NCBI RefSeq assembly: GCF_007860125.1
Contig: NZ_SJPW01000002.1
Location: forward strand, 1,031,768 to 1,095,767
Origin: Rubripirellula tenax
Lineage (GTDB): Bacteria; Planctomycetota; Planctomycetia; Pirellulales; Pirellulaceae
Reading direction: 5' to 3'
DNA: 64,000 nt
Under the pieces are notes generated by a model. It ran no database searches. It was not told the DNA's origin and worked only from the letters and a program-made list of their open reading frames with translations. Positions 25,397 through 34,614 of the stretch are shown here, piece by piece (positions within the stretch are counted from its first letter, which is position 1; the number at the start of each line of letters is the position of its first letter). A program made the position numbers and the translations under genes.

Positions 25397-27160
25397 ATGA
25401 ACCGACTCTTCTTTTTTGCGTGCCTCGCCGCCGCTGCATCCGCGTCCGTCGTCCATGCATCGAAACCGAATGTGATTGTGATTCTGGCCGACGATCTTGG
25501 GATGGTGGACATGAACGCCTACGCGTCGAAGTTCACCGGCGCAAAAGCATCCCAAATGTACTACGAGACGCCCAATTTAGATCGACTGACGAAGGAAGGA
25601 TTGGCGTTCTCACAAGCCTACGCCTGCCATCTCTGTTCGCCGGCGCGGGCAAGCCTCTTGACGGGCAAGTACGCCGCTCGGACTGGTTTCACGACGGCGG
25701 TCGGCGGCAATGTGCGAACGTTCTACAACCAAGCGATCGAACCGCCGCAGGGCTACGTCGCTCAGGACGCATTGGCTTGGGAAGACAAAATCGATATTCA
25801 ACAGGCGCTCATCAACGGCACGACACGCGATGGACTAGCGTCGGGGCATCCGCTGGACAATGGGCAAAACGAAACGACGCTTGCCGAAGCCATGCCTGAT
25901 CACGATTCCGCTTTCATTGGCAAGTGGCACCTGGGCGGACACGGTTCAGAAGGCTGGCAACCGACCGATCAGGGGTTCGAAGAGATATCGTATCTCGACG
26001 AAGGTGGATCGCCATACTTCGATTGGCGAGACCTTTGGGACAGCGGTGACAAACTGCACCCGAAAACTCCTCAAGAGAAACTACTGCGTGGAAAATCAGG
26101 CGGCGACTTGGGACAGGAGTATCTGACGGATGAATTGACGCAGCATGCGATCAAGTACTTGCAACGCAAGGCCACTGCGAAGGGAACGGATTCACCGACA
26201 TCGGGCAACAAGCCGTTCTTCCTCCACTTCTGTCACTTCGCCGTGCACACGCCGTTTCAGGGACGAGCCGACGATGTCGCTCACTTTGAAAAGAAGGCGA
26301 CGCGTGGTTGGAATGGCCATGACAATGCCGTGTACGCGGCGATGCTGAAACGTTTGGATCTTTCGGTCGGTCAAATTCTCGATGCGCTCGAAGAAACCGG
26401 TCTGGACGAAAACACGCTGATTGTGTTCATGAGTGATAATGGCGGCGTGATGTATACCGATCCGCTCGCGACCAACAATGCTCCCTTCAAAAGTGGCAAG
26501 GGAACCCATTTTGAAGGTGGCATTCGCGTGCCATTGGTGATTCGCTGGAAAGACCATGTTGACGGAGATCGCTGGAGCAATGTGCCGGTCGACTGCAACG
26601 ATATTTTCCCGACGGTCTTGGAACTGGCCGGCTACGATGCGTCACAGTACACCAAGCCAGGCGGCATCGACGGGCGCAGCATCGCATCGCTGCTTGACGA
26701 TCCAACCAATGCGAACGGCGAGTACCCACGCGACACGTTCTTTCAGCACTACCCGCTGAATGTGATCGTTAAGAGCCCCGAAGACGGATTCCCATCGGCT
26801 CCATCATCTGCCATTCGAAGCGGGGATTGGAAATTGATCTTTGATTGGTCGGGTGAACTGCGTCTCTACAACATCGCTAACGATCCGTTCGAGACGAACG
26901 ATTTGTCTGCGACGATGCCAGATAAGGCCCGCGATTTGTTTATTGAACTGAACGATTGGATTGATGAAAACGTCGATGTCAAATACACCCCCGCCATCAA
27001 CCCCAACTACGACGCGACGAAAGAGTCTCGCAAACGTCCGTTCGTCGATCTGCGCCGTAAATTCCTCGGCAACGATCGAGCGATTCGCACGGTCGAAAGC
27101 GATCAGCGGTTCGCATTGATTCCCGCTGACAACCAACCTCACGTCAACACATCGAAGTAG
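25397..27160 (+). CDS. Secreted S1-family sulfatase
   Basis: A 587-residue protein; the ATG at 25397 is chosen because it begins the signal peptide (MNRLFFFACLAAAASASVVHA); the frame is open upstream but that part overlaps the preceding gene. It shows the DD metal motif (ILADDLGMVDMN), formylglycine motif C80-S-P-A-R, IGKWHLGGHG, MSDNGGVMYTD and HFEGGIRVP. An insertion between the Cys motif and GKWH, and the sequence ASQMYYETPNLDRL, place it apart from the neighbouring paralogues. It is the last gene of the first sulfatase pair, convergent with the FecR/LamG gene. Confidence 0.93.
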   Translation: MNRLFFFACLAAAASASVVHASKPNVIVILADDLGMVDMNAYASKFTGAKASQMYYETPNLDRLTKEGLAFSQAYACHLCSPARASLLTGKYAARTGFTTAVGGNVRTFYNQAIEPPQGYVAQDALAWEDKIDIQQALINGTTRDGLASGHPLDNGQNETTLAEAMPDHDSAFIGKWHLGGHGSEGWQPTDQGFEEISYLDEGGSPYFDWRDLWDSGDKLHPKTPQEKLLRGKSGGDLGQEYLTDELTQHAIKYLQRKATAKGTDSPTSGNKPFFLHFCHFAVHTPFQGRADDVAHFEKKATRGWNGHDNAVYAAMLKRLDLSVGQILDALEETGLDENTLIVFMSDNGGVMYTDPLATNNAPFKSGKGTHFEGGIRVPLVIRWKDHVDGDRWSNVPVDCNDIFPTVLELAGYDASQYTKPGGIDGRSIASLLDDPTNANGEYPRDTFFQHYPLNVIVKSPEDGFPSAPSSAIRSGDWKLIFDWSGELRLYNIANDPFETNDLSATMPDKARDLFIELNDWIDENVDVKYTPAINPNYDATKESRKRPFVDLRRKFLGNDRAIRTVESDQRFALIPADNQPHVNTSK

Positions 27161-27226
27161 GAATTACGTATTGCGACGATCCTTGGCTGCGATCACTCAC
27201 TCAGGTGCAAAGGATGGCGATACCGT

Positions 27227-29005
27227 TCAAGGAATCCCTGCTTCCCAGAACGCTTTGATCTCCGCTGCCTCGAACACTCGGTCGGCGATCAACACTTCAT
27301 CAATCGCGCCGTAGAATCGACGCTGGGCAGCGCCGCTCGTGTGCTCCAGTTCTTCGGTGGTTGTGCCAAAATTTCCTAGCTCCATGAAATCCAACAAGAG
27401 TGGTACGGCACGTTCAAAATGCCCGGTTCCAATGGGATCGCCGTTGAGATAGTGAGTCACTTCACGTTTATTCACATCACAAGTGACGCCCATGCACGCC
27501 CAGTTTCCCCAGCGATCTGAGCGAGTGTATGGATGGTCGACGGCCAACTCGTCGTATTCGCTTCGCTGCATACCGTGCCCGACACTGAACATCACGTTGT
27601 GGGTGTATTGCGACAATTCCCAACGGACTGTCTCAACGGTGGATTCGCGTCGCCGTTGCATTGCCATGCCTAGAGACTGATTGTCGGTTGCCAAAAACAT
27701 CGCTCTTCTAACCGGATGCTCCGTCATCAAAAGGGATGTCGTGTCCTGGGTCATCGCATCAACGCGTGCCCAGACTAAGAAAGTTACGGCGTCAACCGCG
27801 CCAGGCACCTGGAACAAAACTCGGTCGCCCGCATTCCGATAGACAAGAGCTCGCTTAGACGGCCATCGGCCTCGGTCCCATTGGCACCCAATCACCACTC
27901 CGTTGGTCGCTCGCGTTGGGTCTTTCGCGACATTTCCCAACTCCAAAGCACTGGGGTCCGTCTCTTCAAATGTGTAGTGCAGCATGACAGATGGGTCCGC
28001 GCCAAGTACGACTGCGTTTGCTTTCCAGCTTTCGTACCGCAGCTGAGCGATCTTATGCTGGCGACCTCGTAAGTCGGACGTTTTTGGGAATCGATCCGGT
28101 GAATACTCGACGTCCTCTGGGCCATCATTACCCATTCGAATCGCGTGCATTTCCTTCAGCTCCAACGTCTCACCTTGGGGTGACTTGATTTCAACCGAAC
28201 CATCCAACACATGGACTTCGGGTTGGCCATCGCGTTTGACGTCGATACTAAACGCAGTCCCAAGATCGATGACCTCCATTTCCTTGGTCAATACACGGAA
28301 ACCGCGTCCCATTTCCGTTACGAAGCAACTTGCCGACCCATGCCGAATCAGAACCTCATCGGCCGCCCGTATTTGGATATCTGCGGGAGCCTGTAGCAAC
28401 AACCGCACCCCAGCAAGAAATTCGATTTGAATGGTGCCATGTTCAAGAATTAAGTCGCCGGCTTCCAGATTGTCACCTGGGACCGGTCGATGATCACCGC
28501 CCCATTGAGCATTAACGGACTGGCTTAGAACAGCAACAGGGGACTTTCCCAGCCCGGCAACTAGCTCAATCTTGACCGCGGTGTCTGCGTCCTGGATTGC
28601 AACCGCTTGATCACCGGGCGCGCCAAGGTTGGCAAAGTCGAAACGTGAGAAAACCAGAGCGACAACGACTGCCGCCGCAAGCACGAATGCGGGTGAAAAC
28701 AATTTTCGCATTGACGAAGTGAGGCCGGACTGATTTTCCTCGGCTAAGCCGGCCATCACTCGAGATTCAAAGTCTTCTCCACGTGCATCGGTCTGTTCTT
28801 CAACGCTCAACGCATCTTCGAGCTTTAGCCATTTAGGCTCGCTCGATTGGACGGCTCTGGCCTGGCTCAAGATCGCAAGCTCGTCAGCAAGCGATTTGCG
28901 CAGAGACTCATCGGTCCGCAACCTCTTGAGCGCTGGCTCAAGTTCAGAGTCGTCCCACTCACTTGATAGCCAAGCGGCCAGCAACGTTTTTAGGTCGTTA
29001 TCCAT
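27227..29005 (-). CDS. FecR-like membrane protein with LamG/concanavalin-like domain (putative anti-sigma partner)
   Basis: A 592-residue protein; the ATG at 29005 overlaps the TAA of the sigma gene (TAATG), so the two are translationally coupled. The N-terminal ~120 residues are acidic and helical and probably bind the sigma factor (LKTLLAAWLSSEWDDSELEP). One membrane helix follows (SPAFVLAAAVVVALVFSRF), then a FecR domain (AGDLILEHGTIQIEF, VIDLGTAFSIDV, VHVLDGSVEIKSPQG), then a LamG-like jelly-roll (VMLHYTFEETDPSAL, ALVYRNAGDRVLFQVPGAV, RFYGAIDEVLIADRVF). The outer LamG domain could sense a glycan. The architecture is common in planctomycetes; the ligand is unknown. Confidence 0.88.
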   Translation of the reverse strand: MDNDLKTLLAAWLSSEWDDSELEPALKRLRTDESLRKSLADELAILSQARAVQSSEPKWLKLEDALSVEEQTDARGEDFESRVMAGLAEENQSGLTSSMRKLFSPAFVLAAAVVVALVFSRFDFANLGAPGDQAVAIQDADTAVKIELVAGLGKSPVAVLSQSVNAQWGGDHRPVPGDNLEAGDLILEHGTIQIEFLAGVRLLLQAPADIQIRAADEVLIRHGSASCFVTEMGRGFRVLTKEMEVIDLGTAFSIDVKRDGQPEVHVLDGSVEIKSPQGETLELKEMHAIRMGNDGPEDVEYSPDRFPKTSDLRGRQHKIAQLRYESWKANAVVLGADPSVMLHYTFEETDPSALELGNVAKDPTRATNGVVIGCQWDRGRWPSKRALVYRNAGDRVLFQVPGAVDAVTFLVWARVDAMTQDTTSLLMTEHPVRRAMFLATDNQSLGMAMQRRRESTVETVRWELSQYTHNVMFSVGHGMQRSEYDELAVDHPYTRSDRWGNWACMGVTCDVNKREVTHYLNGDPIGTGHFERAVPLLLDFMELGNFGTTTEELEHTSGAAQRRFYGAIDEVLIADRVFEAAEIKAFWEAGIP

Positions 29006-29562
29006 TATCCAATCTCCTCTTCGACACATTGGCGAAGCATGCTGTTGGCGCGATAATTCAGGTTGTAAATAGCACCTAGCGATGTCGATAACTCTGCCGC
29101 AAGTGAAGCAGCCTTGGTCCCGTCGAGTCCTGCTCGAACAACATACCTCATTCGATCCGGCAGCTTGCCGATGCAACGGAGCAAAGCTGCGATGGCGAAA
29201 TCGCTTTGGCTTGCGAAGATTTTTTCCAGGTCGTGCTCGAGCAATCGAGTGACTTCCTCGCGGAACTCGTTTTCCCGCTGTCTGCGCCGCTGAGTCGTTC
29301 GAAAATGCATTAGCATTTTATTCCTTGCGATCCCTCGAAGCCAAGCTCCGAAGTCAGCGTTTGCGTCGAACTGATCGAGGCTTCGATAGGCGTTCATAAA
29401 CACCTCCTGCGATAGGTCTTCGGTCTCGTCGCTACGGTGCAATTGGCTGCCGACATAGCTTCGAACCATTAGCCGATATTCTCGCACCAACACTCGGAAT
29501 GCGTCGCGATCTCCCGCAAGCACTTGGCGTATTGCCTGTTTAGTCGTTTCTGAATCGGGCAC
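29005..29562 (-). CDS. ECF-type RNA polymerase sigma factor
   Basis: A 185-residue sigma-70 family protein. The start is GTG at 29562, with AGGAG about 9 bases upstream (minus-strand reading, 29572-29576). Region 2 is clear (YVGSQLHRSDETEDLSQEVF, FGAWLRGIARNKMLMHFR) and region 4 is a weaker HTH (SLAAELSTSLGAIYNLNYRA). It belongs to the planctomycete 'Rhodopirellula-type' ECF group by motif. Its stop overlaps the FecR/LamG start. Placed between two sulfatase blocks, it is the best candidate for controlling the sulfatase genes, but I see no defined target promoter motif. Confidence 0.92.
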   Translation of the reverse strand: MPDSETTKQAIRQVLAGDRDAFRVLVREYRLMVRSYVGSQLHRSDETEDLSQEVFMNAYRSLDQFDANADFGAWLRGIARNKMLMHFRTTQRRRQRENEFREEVTRLLEHDLEKIFASQSDFAIAALLRCIGKLPDRMRYVVRAGLDGTKAASLAAELSTSLGAIYNLNYRANSMLRQCVEEEIG

Positions 29563-29863
29563 AGTTCATTTCTCCTGTAACCCGTATTTGCCTATCCGGG
29601 ACATTTCTCACTGCAAGAATGACTGCTTGCCAGTTGTTGGGAAACTCTGGGCGACCCTATTCGCCGGCGGCTGCCCGTGGAGATCGGCAACAGAGGAATC
29701 AACACCGCTGTGACGATCGGACTCGTTAGAAAAAATTGAGGATTTTCGCACAGTTTCATGTGAGAAGTTGCCATCGACGGCACCCTTCTGACGGCTGCGG
29801 TCATGTTTCGTTGCGGGGAGCCCCGTTGCGAATGTTCGACTACATCATTGGAAGGATAACGAG
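29563..29863. promoter_or_regulatory. 301-base divergent intergenic region
   Basis: It lies between the ECF sigma gene (leftward) and the small lipoprotein (rightward) and must hold promoters for both. I see the two ribosome sites (AGGAG for sigma; AAGGATAACG for the lipoprotein) but cannot place -35/-10 boxes with confidence. Confidence 0.4.
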
Positions 29864-30040
29864 ATGAGAGAATTCCGGCTTGTGGCACTGCTCCTATCGA
29901 TATGCGTCGGGTGTGGAGGAGGAGGGGGGAATAATGAAGTCATTGCCGAGCAAGATGAGCTTGCAGCTTACGTTGCGGAGAATCCAAGTCCGACGGATGA
30001 GGAATTGATGGCAGGCATGGCTGACGACCAAGAGGAATGA
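29864..30040 (+). CDS. Small lipoprotein
   Basis: A 58-residue protein with start ATG at 29864 preceded by GAAGGATAACG. The N-terminus is a lipoprotein signal (MREFRLVALLLSICVGCGGG) with a plausible lipobox ending at C17, then a Gly run. The remaining ~36 residues are acidic and end in MADDQEE. No family recognised. Planctomycetes often have such short lipoproteins next to DUF1559 genes, as here (150-base gap), so a paired function at the cell surface is likely but unproven. Confidence 0.7.
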   Translation: MREFRLVALLLSICVGCGGGGGNNEVIAEQDELAAYVAENPSPTDEELMAGMADDQEE

Positions 30041-30190
30041 TTGACGCTTCTTGGGACTTCTTATTTTTCAGATTACCAACGAAATGGTTTTTCCTTGCTG
30101 TGTTTCGCAATGCCGTTGCGACAGTGTACTTGAGTCAACCTGCGCTGACTTTTTGCGTAGTGATATTTTCGTTTTTTAGGTGTAAGTGTT

Positions 30191-31438
30191 ATGAGAAAAG
30201 TAAAAGTGCGAAGGGCGTTCACACTCGTTGAGCTTCTCGTCGTCATCGCGATCATTGGTGTATTGGTGGGCTTGCTGCTGCCAGCCGTTCAAGCCGCGCG
30301 TGAGGCGGCTCGCCGGATGAGTTGCAGCAATAATTTCAAGCAGATGGGACTGGGCGTTCACAACTACCATTCTGCTTACAAGCGAATGCCCAGGCACATG
30401 GCTGGAACGTTTGGCTTCGGTGGCCCGGTTTCGTTCGGAAGCACAGGGAATGTGGAACGATCGAGCAACTATTTCGACCTGAGTTGGCTTGTGGGGCTTA
30501 CCCCATTTGTTGAACAGCAAAGCCTTTGGGAACAGATCAGCAACCCGCTTCAGTCACCCACCAGCGGCGACATCTTTCCTGCAATGGGGCCGAACCCTCA
30601 ACGTACGTTAGGTCATCATGCTAACGAGCCTTATCAGCCTTGGCTAACCAACATCCCGACATTGCGTTGTCCATCCGATCCTGGTGTCGGGCTGCCGTCA
30701 CAAGGGCGGACCAATTACGCGGCATGCATGGGTGATGGGATGGATCGAACGGACTCGGGAGCCTACGGAAGTAGCGGACAGCCAAGTTCGCCCGTGAACG
30801 GCCCGTTCGCAGGCAACCCGACTCGTCATGCTGAACAGACTCGCGTCGGGTGTCGTGGGATGTTCGTTCCTCGCCAAGCGATCAGGTTCCGAGACGTTCT
30901 CGATGGCTTGTCCAACACAGTCATGGCCGGCGAGATCGTCACCGACCTCGGGGATAGTGATGTGCGCACCCGGCCGGTTGGTCGATCCGCGGCTCCTCGC
31001 CCGCTCAATAATCCCGATCTTTGCGATGTTGGACGCGATCCCGAACGGCCCCAATTTTGGCAGACACCACTGCCAGCGGGCCTCGCATTCACCGCCAACG
31101 CGGAAAACGGGCGAGGCTACAAATGGGCATATGGACGTCCAATTTTCACGGGCATGTATACGATTGGGCCACCCAACAGCGAGATCTGTCTTCACACACA
31201 GAACTCGCCCAATCAGATGGGCAATCTCCCTGCGGGCAGTCGCCACCAAGGTGGTTGCCATGTTTTGATGGGCGATGGCGCGGTGAAGTTTGTCACCGAT
31301 TCCATCGAAGCCGGAAATCAGACCAGTCCGACGCCAAGGCTCGGTGGTCCCGTTGGTGCCGGTGCGCAGAGTCCCTACGGATTATGGGGAGCCCTCGGGT
31401 CCCGCGCATCCATGGAAGTAATCGACCAAGAGATATAG
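30191..31438 (+). CDS. DUF1559 protein with type IV prepilin-like N-terminus
   Basis: A 415-residue protein. The N-terminus is a prepilin cleavage/methylation signal ([20 protein letters not shown]), followed by [20 protein letters not shown] and the DUF1559 body. The C-terminal H-x9-DG box is present ([20 protein letters not shown]). It is exported and anchored as a pseudopilin; the precise role of this very large planctomycete family is unknown. Downstream is a strong terminator, so this gene and the lipoprotein form their own unit within the sulfatase region. Confidence 0.93.
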   Translation: MRKVKVRRAFTLVELLVVIAIIGVLVGLLLPAVQAAREAARRMSCSNNFKQMGLGVHNYHSAYKRMPRHMAGTFGFGGPVSFGSTGNVERSSNYFDLSWLVGLTPFVEQQSLWEQISNPLQSPTSGDIFPAMGPNPQRTLGHHANEPYQPWLTNIPTLRCPSDPGVGLPSQGRTNYAACMGDGMDRTDSGAYGSSGQPSSPVNGPFAGNPTRHAEQTRVGCRGMFVPRQAIRFRDVLDGLSNTVMAGEIVTDLGDSDVRTRPVGRSAAPRPLNNPDLCDVGRDPERPQFWQTPLPAGLAFTANAENGRGYKWAYGRPIFTGMYTIGPPNSEICLHTQNSPNQMGNLPAGSRHQGGCHVLMGDGAVKFVTDSIEAGNQTSPTPRLGGPVGAGAQSPYGLWGALGSRASMEVIDQEI

Positions 31439-31471
31439 ACGCTCTTTGATCTTTTGCCTTTGACTACCTAG

Positions 31472-31508
31472 CCTTGGGCCGTCTCGGATGGCCCAAGGTC
31501 TTTCCCTT
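31472..31508 (+). terminator. Rho-independent terminator after the DUF1559 gene
   Basis: A perfect 9-bp stem: CCTTGGGCC (31472-31480), a 9-base loop, GGCCCAAGG (31490-31498), followed by a pyrimidine-rich TCTTTCCCTT. It separates the DUF1559 unit from the sulfatase run that begins at 31558. Confidence 0.85.
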
Positions 31509-31557
31509 ATCATTTTTGATCAGCCATCAAACTCGCCCTCTTTGCACTTGAGCTTCC

Positions 31558-33063
31558 ATGAAATTTTTCGCGTTTCTGATTATCGCAACTGCAGGTGGGT
31601 TGAGCGGATGGGCTTTGGCGGATGAGCAGCCCAACGTTGTTTTCATCCTGGCTGATGATCTGGGTTGGAGCGACACGACGCTGCATGGGACGACACAGTT
31701 TTACAAAACACCCAACATTCAGCGACTGGCAAAACGTGGAATGATGTTCACGCACGCGTACTCAGCCAGCCCGCTATGCTCGCCAACTCGTTCGGCCATC
31801 TTGACCGGACTCAGTCCGGCCAGGACGGGACTGACGACGCCTAACTGCCACTTGCCCCAAGTCGTTTTGGAAGCGACCGTGGGAACCAACGCTCCACCCC
31901 ACAAACACGCGATCCAGCCAACGCCGATCACACGCTTGAAGACGGACTACCCGACGATTGTCAAGTCGCTGAAGAAAGCAGGATATGCAAGTGGGCATTT
32001 TGGCAAATGGCATCTGGGGCCCGAACCCTATTCGCCGATCGAGCACGGCTTTGATGTCGACGTCCCGCATTGGCCAGGGCCGGGGCCAGCCGGCAGCTAT
32101 GTCGCGCCTTGGAAATTCAAGGATTTTGACCACGACCCCGATGTCCCCGATCAACACATCGAAGATCGCATGGCCAGCGAAGCGGTTTCGTTCCTGGAAG
32201 CACACAAAGACGAGCCGTTCTTTTTGAACTACTGGATGTTCAGCGTCCATGCTCCATTTGACGCCAAAGCATCGCTGATCGAAGAGTACAGCAAGACGGT
32301 CAATAAGGACGATCCTCAGCGCTGCCCGACTTATGCGGCGATGGTTCAAAGCATGGATGATGCTGTTGGAACATTGATGGACACGCTGGACCGATTGGAC
32401 CTAACCGACAACACGATCATCATCTTCACATCCGACAACGGTGGGAACATGTACAACGAAGTTGAAGGAGAAACGCCCACCAGCAATGCACCGCTTCGAG
32501 GCGGGAAAGCGTCGATGTTCGAAGGTGGCACACGAGTGCCGTGCGTCATCGTATGGCCAGGCAAGACAACCGCGGATGCCTCGACAGATGCGTTGATTCA
32601 AAGCGAAGACTTCTACCCGACACTGCTCGACGGACTCGGACTGACGCCGGAACCTGACCAGCGGTTTGATGGAATCAGTATTCTTCCAGCGCTACAGGGA
32701 AAAGAAATAGCACGTGAAGCAGTGTTTCAATATTTTCCACACGATCCGCCCGTGCCAGATTGGATTCCACCATCGGTGTCTGTCCACCAGAACGATTGGA
32801 AACTGATTCGCGTCTTTCATGCTGGCGAAGATGGCGGTCATCGATACCATCTGTTCAACCTAGCCAACGACATCGGCGAACAGCAAAACTTGGCGAGCGT
32901 AAATCCGACGAAGGTCGAGCAGATGGATGCGTTGATCACGGACTTCTTAGCGAACACCGGCGCGGTCACACCGGTAGTCAATCCGAATTTTGATCCGGCT
33001 CGTTATCGCCACGAATTGGAAGGCATCCGTCCAGCCGCCAAAAAGAACAAACCGAAGAAGTAA
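31558..33063 (+). CDS. Secreted S1-family sulfatase
   Basis: A 501-residue protein with signal peptide [22 protein letters not shown]1 features: [14 protein letters not shown], formylglycine motif C74-[26 protein letters not shown] and [10 protein letters not shown]-terminal organisation resembles general arylsulfatase A-like enzymes. It is the first gene of the long plus-strand run and follows the terminator at 31472-31508, so a promoter should lie in the ~50 bases between. Confidence 0.92.
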   Translation: MKFFAFLIIATAGGLSGWALADEQPNVVFILADDLGWSDTTLHGTTQFYKTPNIQRLAKRGMMFTHAYSASPLCSPTRSAILTGLSPARTGLTTPNCHLPQVVLEATVGTNAPPHKHAIQPTPITRLKTDYPTIVKSLKKAGYASGHFGKWHLGPEPYSPIEHGFDVDVPHWPGPGPAGSYVAPWKFKDFDHDPDVPDQHIEDRMASEAVSFLEAHKDEPFFLNYWMFSVHAPFDAKASLIEEYSKTVNKDDPQRCPTYAAMVQSMDDAVGTLMDTLDRLDLTDNTIIIFTSDNGGNMYNEVEGETPTSNAPLRGGKASMFEGGTRVPCVIVWPGKTTADASTDALIQSEDFYPTLLDGLGLTPEPDQRFDGISILPALQGKEIAREAVFQYFPHDPPVPDWIPPSVSVHQNDWKLIRVFHAGEDGGHRYHLFNLANDIGEQQNLASVNPTKVEQMDALITDFLANTGAVTPVVNPNFDPARYRHELEGIRPAAKKNKPKK

Positions 33064-33116
33064 CAGCTCAGCCAATCAATACCTACGAGAATGACTTGAA
33101 TCTAAGAACGAATTCC

Positions 33117-34589
33117 ATGGCGATGGTCGGTCGACTACTTTGGGTCTTCCTGCTGACGTCGCTGAGCGCCGTTCAGGCTGAAGACCCAGCCAAGCCGAAC
33201 ATCATTTTCATCTTCGCTGACGATTGGGGATACGGTGACCTAGGGGCCCATGGGCATCTGACCGACGTCAAGACACCACATCTCGATGCGATGTCTGAGC
33301 AGGGCGTGCTGTTTACGGATGCCTACATCACGGCGCCGCAGTGCTCCCCGTCACGTGCCGGATTGGTCACCGGTCGGTACCAGCAACGTTTCGGTTTCGA
33401 TCACATACCCGATGGTCCCTTGCCGCTGGATCAAACAACGATTGCCGAAAGGCTGAGAGACGCCGGATACAGAACGGGCATGGTCGGCAAATGGCATCTC
33501 GAACCGAATCCTGTTTGCCTTGAGTGGGCCAAGAAGCACCAGCCCGCCGGCATCAAAAATAATCGAGTCGTTGTGCGGCAAGATCTGTCCCGACGCTACT
33601 GGCCTCAGGCTCGAGGTTTTGACGAGTTCTTTACGGGCGAAATGAATCGTTACTGGAGCAACTACGCTCTCGATGGAAGCGACTTGGATTCGGATGGCGA
33701 ATGGTTGGATGATCCGCGTTTCCGCGTCGAAGTTCAAACCGAAGCCGGCTTGGCGTTCATTAATCGAAACGCGGACCAACCCTTCTTTCTGTATCTCGCA
33801 CACTTCGCGCCGCACGTTCCCTTGGAAGCGACCGAGAAATACCTCAGCCGGTTTCCTGGCGAAATGCCCGAGCGTCGTCGAACGGGACTGGCAATGATTA
33901 ACGCCGTCGACGAGGGCATTGGCCGCATCATGAAGTTGCTGCGTGAAAAAGGCATCGCCGAAAACACGCTCGTCATTTTTACCAGCGACAACGGTGCACC
34001 GCTGAAGATCCACAAGCTAGACGCGCCCGGGGGAGGCCCCGGGTGGGACGGGTCTCTGAACGAACCGTTGACCGGCGAAAAGGGAATGGTCGCCGAAGGC
34101 GGAATTCGGGTACCAATGATCTGGTCTTGGCCCGCCCGGTTGCCCCGAGGAAAGATGATCAGCCAGCCCGTGATCAGCTTGGACATGACAGCATCGGCGG
34201 TTGCCGCAGCCGGCGTGAAAGTCGACTCGACAACGAAGCTCGACGGGGTGGATTTAATTCCATGGCTCACGGGCGACCAGACTGCAATACCTCAGCGAAA
34301 CCTGTTCTGGAGATTCTGGAGCCAGAGTGCGGTCCGTAGTGGTGATTGGAAATTCATTGTTACCAGTGACGGTCGCGAGTTGTTGTTCAACCTGCGCGAC
34401 GACAAAGAAGAACAGCACAATCTTTGTGCCCAGCACGTCGAAAAAGCGATGCAGCTAAAATCGGAATTGCTGCAGTGGAATGACCAATTGCAGCCCATGG
34501 GACTTCCCTCAAAACCACTCAACGCTGAGGAGCTTGGTTGGTATGACCACTACTTTGAATCCACGGCCCCCGCATCATTGAAGCGATAA
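33117..34589 (+). CDS. Secreted S1-family sulfatase
   Basis: A 490-residue protein; the ATG at 33117 gives a good signal peptide (MAMVGRLLWVFLLTSLSAVQA), while an in-frame TTG at 33096 adds seven residues. Motifs: FADDWGYGDLG, C76-S-P-S-R, VGKWHLEPNP, TSDNGAPLKIHKLDAPGGG and GEKGMVAEGG. The DAPGGGPGWDGSLN segment is shared with the sulfatases at 23511 and 39651, marking one subfamily (possibly S1_19, by recall only). It lies 53 bases after the previous sulfatase. Confidence 0.92.
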   Translation: MAMVGRLLWVFLLTSLSAVQAEDPAKPNIIFIFADDWGYGDLGAHGHLTDVKTPHLDAMSEQGVLFTDAYITAPQCSPSRAGLVTGRYQQRFGFDHIPDGPLPLDQTTIAERLRDAGYRTGMVGKWHLEPNPVCLEWAKKHQPAGIKNNRVVVRQDLSRRYWPQARGFDEFFTGEMNRYWSNYALDGSDLDSDGEWLDDPRFRVEVQTEAGLAFINRNADQPFFLYLAHFAPHVPLEATEKYLSRFPGEMPERRRTGLAMINAVDEGIGRIMKLLREKGIAENTLVIFTSDNGAPLKIHKLDAPGGGPGWDGSLNEPLTGEKGMVAEGGIRVPMIWSWPARLPRGKMISQPVISLDMTASAVAAAGVKVDSTTKLDGVDLIPWLTGDQTAIPQRNLFWRFWSQSAVRSGDWKFIVTSDGRELLFNLRDDKEEQHNLCAQHVEKAMQLKSELLQWNDQLQPMGLPSKPLNAEELGWYDHYFESTAPASLKR

Positions 34590-34614
34590 AATCGCTAGCC
34601 CCCGGAATCGCTCG

